Below are positions 5,792-10,621 of a stretch of 10,621 nt of DNA, piece by piece. Within the stretch, counting starts at the first letter, position 1. Every line of letters starts with the position of its first letter. The position numbers were made by a program, and so were the translations under genes. Source of the DNA: Mucilaginibacter saanensis (GTDB taxonomy: Bacteria; Bacteroidota; Bacteroidia; Sphingobacteriales; Sphingobacteriaceae); contig NZ_JACHBZ010000037.1 of the NCBI RefSeq assembly GCF_014200575.1, positions 1 to 10,621 on the forward strand. Direction: 5' to 3'. The notes under the pieces were generated by a model that was given only the letters and a program-made list of their open reading frames with translations, was not told the DNA's origin and made no database searches.

Positions 5792-6247
5792 ATGCGCAAA
5801 CAAAGTGCCGGGATACTGCTATACCGGAAAGTGAACCATGTATTGCAGGTTTTCCTGGTGCATCCCGGTGGCCCGTTTTTCAGGAACAAGGATGATGGCA
5901 GCTGGTCTGTGCCTAAAGGGGAGTATCAGGATGATGAAGATGCGCTGGCGGCGGCTAAGCGCGAATTTGAGGAGGAAACCGGATATGTCATTACCGGCAA
6001 GTTTATTGCCCTGAGCCCGATCATTCAAAAAGGCGGTAAAACAGTACAGGCATGGGCGGTGGAAGGTGACATTGACCACCTGGCTATAAAAAGCAACCAT
6101 TTTGAAATAGAATGGCCCTCACAGTCGGGCAAACAGCAGTGGTTCCCGGAAGTGGACAGGGCAGCCTGGTTTGATGCGGACACGGCTAAAATAAAGATCA
6201 ACGCCGCGCAGGCAGGGTTGATTGAGGAGCTGATAGCCATCGGGTAG
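5792..6247 (+). CDS. NUDIX hydrolase, COG4119-like predicted NTP pyrophosphohydrolase
   Basis: A 151-residue cytoplasmic enzyme with an intact Nudix box, Gx5Ex7REUxEExGU, from Gly43 to Tyr65 (REFEEETGY at 57-65), which binds the divalent metal and hydrolyses a nucleoside diphosphate linkage. The opening SAGILLYR (5-12), the LVHPGGPF (22-29) and SWSVPKGE (37-44) blocks, and the later HFEIEWPSQSGKQQWFPEVDRAAWF region are typical of the COG4119 group. The substrate within that group is not settled. The ATG at 5792 begins right at the conserved start. Two tandem hairpin repeats follow the stop. Confidence 0.9.
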   Translation: MRKQSAGILLYRKVNHVLQVFLVHPGGPFFRNKDDGSWSVPKGEYQDDEDALAAAKREFEEETGYVITGKFIALSPIIQKGGKTVQAWAVEGDIDHLAIKSNHFEIEWPSQSGKQQWFPEVDRAAWFDADTAKIKINAAQAGLIEELIAIG

Positions 6248-6369
6248 ACTCACCCCCGTCTGCGCTTCGCTTGACGACCCTCTCTACGGCTTTGCCGTAA
6301 GAGGGTAAACTCACCCCGTCTGCGCTTTGCTTGACGACCCTCTCTACGGCTTTGCCGTAAAGAGGGTAA
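6248..6369 (+). repeat. 61-bp tandem duplication with hairpins
   Basis: Two head-to-tail units (6248-6308 and 6309-6369) begin ACTCACCCC and end AGAGGGTAA. Each holds a hairpin of CCCTCTCTACGGC with GCCGTAAGAGGG; the second copy has one extra A that replaces a bulge with a mismatch. They follow the NUDIX stop codon at once, so they may act as its terminator, though no T-tract is present. Differences between units are few: CTTCGC to CTTTGC, one C in the C-run and the extra A. Confidence 0.85.
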
Positions 6370-6376
6370 ACCCAAC

Positions 6377-6484
6377 AACCCATTCCAAAGGATAGGGCTT
6401 CAAATGTTTTCTTAAAGTTCCCTTTTTTTAGAGGATTTCAGGAATATATTAAAGCCCTCTTCTTTGGAGAGGCTTGGGTGAGGC
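6377..6484. repeat. Two CTCACCC/CCTCTCC hairpin repeats, opposite orientation
   Basis: A degenerate copy at 6377-6403 (AACCCATTCC, AAAG, GATAGGGCTT) reads on the plus strand. A better copy at 6451-6484 reads on the minus strand (GCCTCACCCAAGCCTCTCC). Both belong to the family also seen at 9440-9472 and 10460-10494. The stretch 6370-6562, before the importer operon, otherwise holds only AT-rich sequence. A weak -7 candidate, TACGTTTC, lies at 6531-6538 without a matching -33 element. Confidence 0.65.
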
Positions 6485-6562
6485 GCAACAGAAATTGTAA
6501 AACTATTCTCACCTTTTACCGTTCTTTTTTTACGTTTCACCTCAAATATATAACTTAGTAAA

Positions 6563-7537
6563 ATGAAGTTCCTTAAATATATCCCAGTAGCATTTTTATT
6601 GATTTTAATGGCATCGTGCAAGCCAAAAACTAAGGCAGTTAATATTCCTGTAGTTGGTTTCGTGGATGCTTTTGAGGATGCTACCATAGCACAGGCCCGT
6701 ACCGGCTTTACCGATGCTTTAAAAAAGGACGGCTTCAGCGAGGATAGAAAAACAGTTCAGATAGAATACCGCAACGCCCAGGGTAATATACCTACGCTTA
6801 CACAGATCGTGAACTACTTTGTATCTGAAAAGGTTGATTTACTGGCTACCAGCACCACGCTGGCAACAGTAACTGCCTTGCAGAATACCAAAACTATACC
6901 CGTATTTGCCATGGTATCGCCCGTTCCTGAACGCATGAAAGTGCTTGATGCGGCTGGTAAGGCGCCCGCTAATCTTTTTGGTGCGTTAGAAGACCTGAAC
7001 TATATTGATACTTCATTTTCCATTATCCCCAAATTGCTTAAACCAAAGGGTGCCAAACTGGTGATCGGGATGATCTATAACCAGGCTGAGCCACAATCAA
7101 CAGATGCGCTTAACCGCATTAAATCACTGGCTCAAAAACAAAATGTTACCATTGTTGCGCTGCCGCTTAATACATCGGCCGATGCACAGTTGGTTACGGA
7201 ATCATTACTGTCTAAAAACATTGATGCCTTTTTTGCCAACCCTGATAATACGGTTTTTGCCTCTTTTGAAACGATACTGAAAAGCTGCAATCAAAAAAAC
7301 ATCCCCATATTTACCAGCGAAGCCGGTTTGGTACAGCGTGGTGCCGTTGCTGCTTTTGGCGCCGATATTTACCAATGGGGATACCAGGCCGGCGAGCAGG
7401 CGGCGCAATATTTAAAAACGCATAAAACCACCGGCCTTGCACCGCAAATGGTGAAGATCAGGAAGCGGGTATATAACCCGGCGACTGCCAAAAAGTATAA
7501 TATTACTATCCCGTCAAATTTCGAGGCTGTTAAATAA
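6563..7537 (+). CDS. ABC importer substrate-binding lipoprotein, TrpX-like (COG2984)
   Basis: A 324-residue lipoprotein. The N-terminus is a type II signal peptide with the lipobox MASC, so Cys19 should be lipidated and the protein anchored facing the periplasm. The rest is a two-lobed periplasmic-binding fold of the ABC_sub_bind family: the first lobe opens with VVGFVDAFEDATIAQARTGF (from residue 29), followed by VDLLATSTTLATVTAL and the inter-lobe segment. Relatives are annotated as tryptophan/tyrosine binding proteins, though few have been tested, so the ligand is inferred. It is the first gene of a three-gene operon; its stop abuts the permease ATG with no spacer. No T-box or amino-acid leader is visible upstream. 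Confidence 0.92.
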   Translation: MKFLKYIPVAFLLILMASCKPKTKAVNIPVVGFVDAFEDATIAQARTGFTDALKKDGFSEDRKTVQIEYRNAQGNIPTLTQIVNYFVSEKVDLLATSTTLATVTALQNTKTIPVFAMVSPVPERMKVLDAAGKAPANLFGALEDLNYIDTSFSIIPKLLKPKGAKLVIGMIYNQAEPQSTDALNRIKSLAQKQNVTIVALPLNTSADAQLVTESLLSKNIDAFFANPDNTVFASFETILKSCNQKNIPIFTSEAGLVQRGAVAAFGADIYQWGYQAGEQAAQYLKTHKTTGLAPQMVKIRKRVYNPATAKKYNITIPSNFEAVK

Positions 7538-8407
7538 ATGGATTTTTACCTTACCGCTTTACTACAAGGGCTTTGCTTTTCGGCACTGGCATTGGGTATT
7601 TATATCTCCATGAAGATATTTAACATCCCCGATATTACTACCGATGGCAGTTATACCCTGGGCGGCGCGATAACCGGGATATTGCTAACTCATCATCAAT
7701 CACCTTATGTTATTTTACCTGCGGTGATTGTAGCCGGTGGGGTAGCAGGAGCGTTCACGGGCATTATCCACACTAAACTGAAAATAAACGCGCTGCTGGC
7801 CGGTATCCTGGTCATGTATGCGCTTTACTCGGTAAATCTTACTATCATGGGGCGCTCTAATTTGCCGCTTATCAGCGTGTCATCGCTTTTTTCGTTACTT
7901 CAGATAGCAGTGGATCCTAATCAAAATACTTTCTGGATATTGGGGGTATTTGTTATTGTAATCACTTTTTTAATAGGTTACCTGCTCAAAACAGATTTTG
8001 GTTTAGCCATGCGCGCCACAGGCAACAGCGAATCCATGATCAGGGCACTGGGTGTAAATACCGACCGCATGAAAATTACCGGTCTGGCACTGGCCAATGC
8101 ACTTACCGCACTTAGCGGCTATTTAATTGTACAGTTTCAGGGCTTTGCTGATATCAGCATGGGTATAGGTATAGTGATTGTGGGCCTGGGCTCGGTCATT
8201 ATTGCTGAAACGCTGATCAACTGGTTCCGGATTACCAAAATCTGGATCAGCCTGGTGCTGGTACTGGGTGGTGCTGTTATATTTCAATTTGTTTTAGCCT
8301 TTACACTCGCCATGGGCGTTGATCCTAATATGCTCAAAATAGTTACCGCTGGTTTTGTATTATTAGTAGTTGGTTTACCCCGTTTATCCTCATTAAGAGC
8401 CTCATGA
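7538..8407 (+). CDS. ABC importer permease, TrpY-like (COG4120)
   Basis: A 289-residue inner-membrane protein of the BPD_transp_2 family (the branched-chain amino-acid/ribose permease type). It is almost wholly hydrophobic, with about eight probable membrane segments. The cytoplasmic loop GLAMRATGNSESMIRALGVN (155-174) is the conserved coupling segment that contacts the ATPase in this family. NIPDITTDGSYTLGGA (29-44) is another typical block, near the first segments. It starts directly after the lipoprotein stop and overlaps the ATPase start by ATGA, which points to translational coupling. It should form the transmembrane pore of the importer. Confidence 0.93.
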   Translation: MDFYLTALLQGLCFSALALGIYISMKIFNIPDITTDGSYTLGGAITGILLTHHQSPYVILPAVIVAGGVAGAFTGIIHTKLKINALLAGILVMYALYSVNLTIMGRSNLPLISVSSLFSLLQIAVDPNQNTFWILGVFVIVITFLIGYLLKTDFGLAMRATGNSESMIRALGVNTDRMKITGLALANALTALSGYLIVQFQGFADISMGIGIVIVGLGSVIIAETLINWFRITKIWISLVLVLGGAVIFQFVLAFTLAMGVDPNMLKIVTAGFVLLVVGLPRLSSLRAS

Positions 8408-9153
8408 TAGTTATTAACGATGTTCATAAAATTTTTAATAAGGGTAAGGCTAACCAGGTAAATGCGGTTAACGGCATCAGCCTGCATATTGCCAGCGGCG
8501 ATTTCCTGGTAATTGTAGGCTCCAACGGTTCGGGCAAAACTACGTTGCTTAACCTGGTGGCTGGCAGCGTTTTTCCGGATGCGGGCAGCGTTGTAATTGA
8601 TGATAACGATGTGAGCAAACTGCCCGATTATAAACGGAGCCAGTGGATAGCACGCGTTTTTCAGAACCCGATGAGCGGCACGGCATCTGACCTGAGCATT
8701 CTGGACAATTTCAGGCTGGCGGCTATACGTACCAGGGCTAAAGGACTATCAATTGGTATTAATGATCAGTTTAAACAACAGGTAAAGGAAAAGATAGCCA
8801 CGCTGGGCATGGGCCTGGAGAGCAAGATAGAGCAACCCATGGGCACGCTTTCGGGCGGACAGCGGCAGGCTTTAACCTTGCTGATGAGTGTGATGGACAG
8901 CTGCAAGGTTTTACTGTTGGATGAGCCCACCGCAGCGCTCGACCCACGATCGGCCGAGGTGGTGATGCGTACGGCTGATAAACTGATCACGGATTTTAAA
9001 CTGACCGCTATACTGATCACCCATAACCTGAAGGATGCCTACAACTATGGCTCCCGGATTATACAGATGAACGAGGGCCTTGTACAGCACGATCTGAACA
9101 ACAAACAAAAGTCAGATTTAAAGCAAAATGATCTTTTTGATTGGTTCAGTTAA
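8404..9153 (+). CDS. ABC importer ATP-binding protein, TrpZ-like (COG1101)
   Basis: A 249-residue cytoplasmic ATPase that powers the importer. All motifs are intact: Walker A GSNGSGKTT (39-47), Q-loop Gln87 in VFQNP, signature LSGGQ (149-153), Walker B KVLLLDEP (168-175) with catalytic Glu174, D-loop AALD (177-180) and H-loop His207. The VFQNPMSGTASDLSI sequence after the Q-loop is typical of the COG1101 group that pairs with COG2984 and COG4120 genes. It overlaps the permease stop by four bases. The C-terminal tail (SDLKQNDLFDWFS) is short, with no regulatory domain. Confidence 0.95.
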   Translation: MIVINDVHKIFNKGKANQVNAVNGISLHIASGDFLVIVGSNGSGKTTLLNLVAGSVFPDAGSVVIDDNDVSKLPDYKRSQWIARVFQNPMSGTASDLSILDNFRLAAIRTRAKGLSIGINDQFKQQVKEKIATLGMGLESKIEQPMGTLSGGQRQALTLLMSVMDSCKVLLLDEPTAALDPRSAEVVMRTADKLITDFKLTAILITHNLKDAYNYGSRIIQMNEGLVQHDLNNKQKSDLKQNDLFDWFS

Positions 9154-9187
9154 AAAATGGCAAAATAATTGTATAGTCATCCGTACT

Positions 9188-9436
9188 ATGAAGAATAATA
9201 ATTTTGAAGCCATATTCGACGCTTACCAGTTAGTGAGCGGCGCTAAGATAAAAGGAAAAAAACAAGACGAAATTTTTGAACTGGGCATCTATGATGCTTT
9301 AAAAAGAGGTTACACCCTGTACCCCCTGGAGCATGGTGTAAAGTACGATGATTTCAGCGTGATCATATCTGAAAAAGAATTAAAGACCAATTTTTTGATT
9401 GAAGGTCTTAAGGTAAATACGGCTATAGCGGCGTAA
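9188..9436 (+). CDS. Small hypothetical protein behind the importer operon
   Basis: An 82-residue soluble protein that I do not recognise. It has no cysteine, signal or membrane segment. It looks compact and mixed alpha/beta, with an N-terminal helix (NFEAIFDAYQLVSGAKI), a basic KGKKQDE stretch and the segments FELGIYDALKRGYTLYPL and DDFSVIISEKELK. The ATG at 9188 is chosen because an earlier in-frame ATG at 9128 would lie inside the ATPase gene and add a non-matching tail. It is 34 bp after the ATPase stop on the same strand, and no terminator lies between them, so it may be co-transcribed. A role in the importer is not shown by the sequence. A hairpin at 9450-9468 follows. Confidence 0.7.
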   Translation: MKNNNFEAIFDAYQLVSGAKIKGKKQDEIFELGIYDALKRGYTLYPLEHGVKYDDFSVIISEKELKTNFLIEGLKVNTAIAA

Positions 9437-9439
9437 TAG

Positions 9440-9472
9440 CCTCACCCAACCCTCTCCAAGGGAGAGGGCTTC
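9440..9472 (+). terminator. CTCACCC/CCCTCTCC hairpin after the small gene
   Basis: CCCTCTCC (9450-9457) and GGAGAGGG (9461-9468) form a perfect 8-bp stem around AAG, preceded by CCTCACCCAA and followed by CTTC. It lies just after the stop at 9436. The T-tract is poor, so the end may be processed or the hairpin may only be a dispersed repeat; related copies are at 6377-6403, 6451-6484 and 10460-10494. Confidence 0.6.
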
Positions 9473-9504
9473 AACAGATTTACTATAAACAGATTAAAGA
9501 AATT

Positions 9505-9601
9505 CGCCATTGCGAGTAACGAAGCAATCTCTGCGCAAGCAGGTCATACTTGCATGTTAACTCTGTATAGTATAGAGATTGCTTCGTTACTCGCAATGAC
9601 G
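9505..9601. repeat. GTCATTGCGAG inverted-repeat element
   Basis: The arms at 9505-9532 and 9574-9601 are 28 bp and differ at one position; the centre is 41 bp. The right arm ends ACTCGCAATGACG and is followed by a run of seven T, so on the plus strand it also looks like a terminator. A decayed right half of the same element (GTATAGCATAGAGATT) is visible at 10503-10528. Confidence 0.9.
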
Positions 9602-9873
9602 CTTTTTTTAATGAAATTAATTTCCTTTTTTGGAAAGCCAAAAAAAGAAATGGTAAGTGAAGCTATTCCAACGTGAGTCCCTACGGCAAAACAGCTGCAT
9701 TTTGCAATCTCATGCAATAAGTGTAAATTTGTAAAAAAATAAATGATGCTGTTTCACAATTCATTCTGCTCAAAAAATATAATGTGGCCTAAGGGCGCAT
9801 TGCAGAAGGGGTATGCATCAATGATACTCTTCTCAAGTCCGGTTTAGCAAACATATCATTACACCGGCAGGAA
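9602..9873 (+). other. Intergenic leader region with tiny open frames
   Basis: After the T-run, three short open stretches occur in one frame: 9611-9676 (21 codons, starting MKLISFFGKPKKE), 9677-9742 (no start codon) and 9743-9847 (34 codons). The consensus promoter falls inside the second one. None has a ribosome site or a recognisable family, so I do not call them genes. Confidence 0.4.
9701..9731 (+). promoter_or_regulatory. Bacteroidota consensus promoter, TTTG-N19-TAAATTTG
   Basis: TTTG at 9701-9704, exactly 19 bp, then TAAATTTG at 9724-9731 matches the -33/-7 promoter described for this phylum. Transcription would start near 9737, giving a leader of about 200 nt before the TPR gene at 9935, or a short RNA. 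Confidence 0.6.
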
Positions 9874-9904
9874 TTTACATCATTATTTATTCAATTTAAG
9901 TTTG
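9874..9904 (+). promoter_or_regulatory. Second promoter-like site before the TPR gene
   Basis: TTTA (9874-9877), 19 bp, then TAAGTTTG (9897-9904). The -7 box is an exact TAnnTTTG match and the -33 box has one mismatch. It predicts a start near 9910 and a 25-nt leader. The in-frame TTG at 9902 lies inside this box, which supports ATG 9935 as the gene start. Confidence 0.6.
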
Positions 9905-9934
9905 CATAGTCAGACTCAGTACACTTTAAAATTT

Positions 9935-10456
9935 ATGGACACTTATTATACTATCGAAGAAAAGTATTTGCAGGCCGTTGATGAATTATCATTTGGAGAA
10001 ACCCCTAAGGGACTTAATTTGCTGAACGAAATCATCAGCAATGATCCTTTATATGCCAGGGCACATTACCAGTTAGGCATCATATACTATTACGAAATAA
10101 AAGATTATCAAACAGCAGGTTATCATTTTAAAACCTGTATGGAGCTTGAACCGGCATTTCCGGATAATTACACCCATTACCTTGATCTGCTGGTGTTTTT
10201 AAACATGGAGAAACAGGTAGTCACCATTTCTGCGAAGGCGTTAAACACACCGGGAGCCGATGCCGCAGGTATATATGACCTGCTGGGACTGTTCTATGAA
10301 AAAAACAAACAGTGGGCAAAAGCATTGGAGGCCTATCAAAAAGCCTTTATGGAGGTAACCGAAAACGCCGAAAAGGTGGATATTGAACAAAGCCTTAAAC
10401 GCGTGCGCTCCAAAATGCAGCAGACCCTCCCTTATACTTATCATATAACGGAGTAA
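9935..10456 (+). CDS. Cytoplasmic TPR-containing protein
   Basis: A 173-residue protein without a signal peptide, so cytoplasmic, unlike the secreted TPR protein at 2206-3351. It has a TPR-like pair around residues 27-75 (GLNLLNEIISNDPLYARAHYQLGIIYYY, then YQTAGYHFKTCMELEP) and a second one around 110-145 (GIYDLLGLFYEKNKQWAKALEAYQKAF), with a less regular helical stretch between. The C-terminus (LKRVRSKMQQTLPYTYHITE) is basic then polar. It has no enzyme motif; it probably binds another protein. ATG 9935 is chosen since the -7 promoter box at 9897-9904 covers the earlier in-frame TTG. It stands alone on the plus strand and is followed by a hairpin repeat. Confidence 0.85.
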   Translation: MDTYYTIEEKYLQAVDELSFGETPKGLNLLNEIISNDPLYARAHYQLGIIYYYEIKDYQTAGYHFKTCMELEPAFPDNYTHYLDLLVFLNMEKQVVTISAKALNTPGADAAGIYDLLGLFYEKNKQWAKALEAYQKAFMEVTENAEKVDIEQSLKRVRSKMQQTLPYTYHITE

Positions 10457-10459
10457 TGG

Positions 10460-10494
10460 TCTCACCTAAATCCTCTCCAAGGGAGGGGACTTTA
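10460..10494 (+). terminator. CTCACCT/CCTCTCC hairpin after the TPR gene
   Basis: TCCTCTCC (10471-10478) pairs with GGAGGGGA (10482-10489) around AAG, with one T.G pair. It follows the stop at 10456 and is the fourth member of the hairpin family in this window. It is followed by CTTTAAAAAA, a weak terminator context. Confidence 0.55.
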
Positions 10495-10540
10495 AAAAAT
10501 CAGTATAGCATAGAGATTTGTTTGTTCGAGTAACGATCCT

Positions 10541-10579
10541 TAAACAACAAAAGCGGGCAAAGCCCGCTTTTGTTGTTTA
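10541..10579. terminator. Strong bidirectional terminator
   Basis: A perfect 18-bp stem (10541-10558 with 10562-10579) closes an AAA loop, with a GC-rich top (GCGGGC/GCCCGC) and A- and T-rich bases on the two sides (AACAACAAAA, TTTTGTTGTT). It would stop transcription in either direction and probably separates the TPR gene from a gene beyond the window. Confidence 0.92.
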
Positions 10580-10621
10580 GCCTTTAGCCTTTAGCCTTTA
10601 GCCTTTAGCCTTTAGCCTTTA
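10576..10621. repeat. TTTAGCC heptamer tandem array, running off the window
   Basis: Six complete TTTAGCC units (10576-10617) plus TTTA reach the window edge with no mismatch. The first unit overlaps the end of the terminator stem. Seven is not a multiple of three, so the array is unlikely to be coding. Its true length is unknown. Confidence 0.95.

Noticed and set aside
6025..6383. Minus-strand frames across the NUDIX 3' end and tandem repeat
   Set aside because: They are shadows of the NUDIX gene and of the duplicated hairpin unit.
8284..9108. Minus-strand frames inside the permease and ATPase genes
   Set aside because: They overlap strongly conserved genes with intact motifs on the plus strand and show no family features.
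9611..9742. A single 43-residue protein reading through TGA at 9674-9676, with a CNKC motif
   Set aside because: It needs stop read-through or selenocysteine, no SECIS-like hairpin follows, and the second half contains a consensus promoter.

Overview
The window reads as chromosomal DNA from a Bacteroidota bacterium, most likely Sphingobacteriaceae (Mucilaginibacter/Pedobacter-like). This is an inference. It rests on the promoter style (TTTG, about 19 bp, TAnnTTTG), weak Shine-Dalgarno use, and the abundance of REP-type intergenic palindromes. Two such palindrome families are visible, beginning GTCATCCTGAGCGATAGCGAAGG and GTCATTGCGAG. There are nine credible protein genes, no rRNA, tRNA or CRISPR array, and an unusually high load of repeats.

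Layout. Positions 1-998 hold no gene. They contain the right end of a transposable element, two tandem copies of a ~403-bp composite repeat and a REP-like element. Positions 999-3932 hold an atypical short-chain dehydrogenase (-), a coiled-coil small protein (-), a secreted TPR protein (+) and riboflavin synthase (-). Positions 3933-5200 hold a second tandem pair of the same ~403-bp repeat, this time split by a 290-bp MITE-like element, followed by a REP inverted-repeat element. Positions 5210-6247 hold a divergent pair, an SRPBCC/AHSA1-type protein (-) and a COG4119-type NUDIX hydrolase (+). Positions 6248-6562 hold small hairpin repeats. Positions 6563-9153 hold a compact three-gene ABC importer operon (lipoprotein, permease, ATPase) of the COG2984/COG4120/COG1101 type, often annotated as tryptophan/tyrosine uptake (TrpXYZ-like). 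An 82-residue unknown protein follows. Positions 9437-9934 hold repeats and two promoter-like sites, then comes a cytoplasmic TPR protein (9935-10456). The window closes with a strong terminator and a TTTAGCC heptamer tandem array.

Two signals stand out. First, a perfect 52-bp palindrome (2160-2211) made of two copies of a smaller palindrome covers the start codon of the secreted TPR gene. Second, the 290-bp element at 4394-4683 has 16-bp terminal inverted repeats and is flanked by an 11-bp direct repeat. That direct repeat is exactly the centre of a REP palindrome. Removing the element and one copy of the direct repeat restores a 404-bp repeat period, against 403 bp in the uninterrupted pair. 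A different element end sits at the same base of another repeat copy (62-79), which suggests a transposon that targets REP palindromes.
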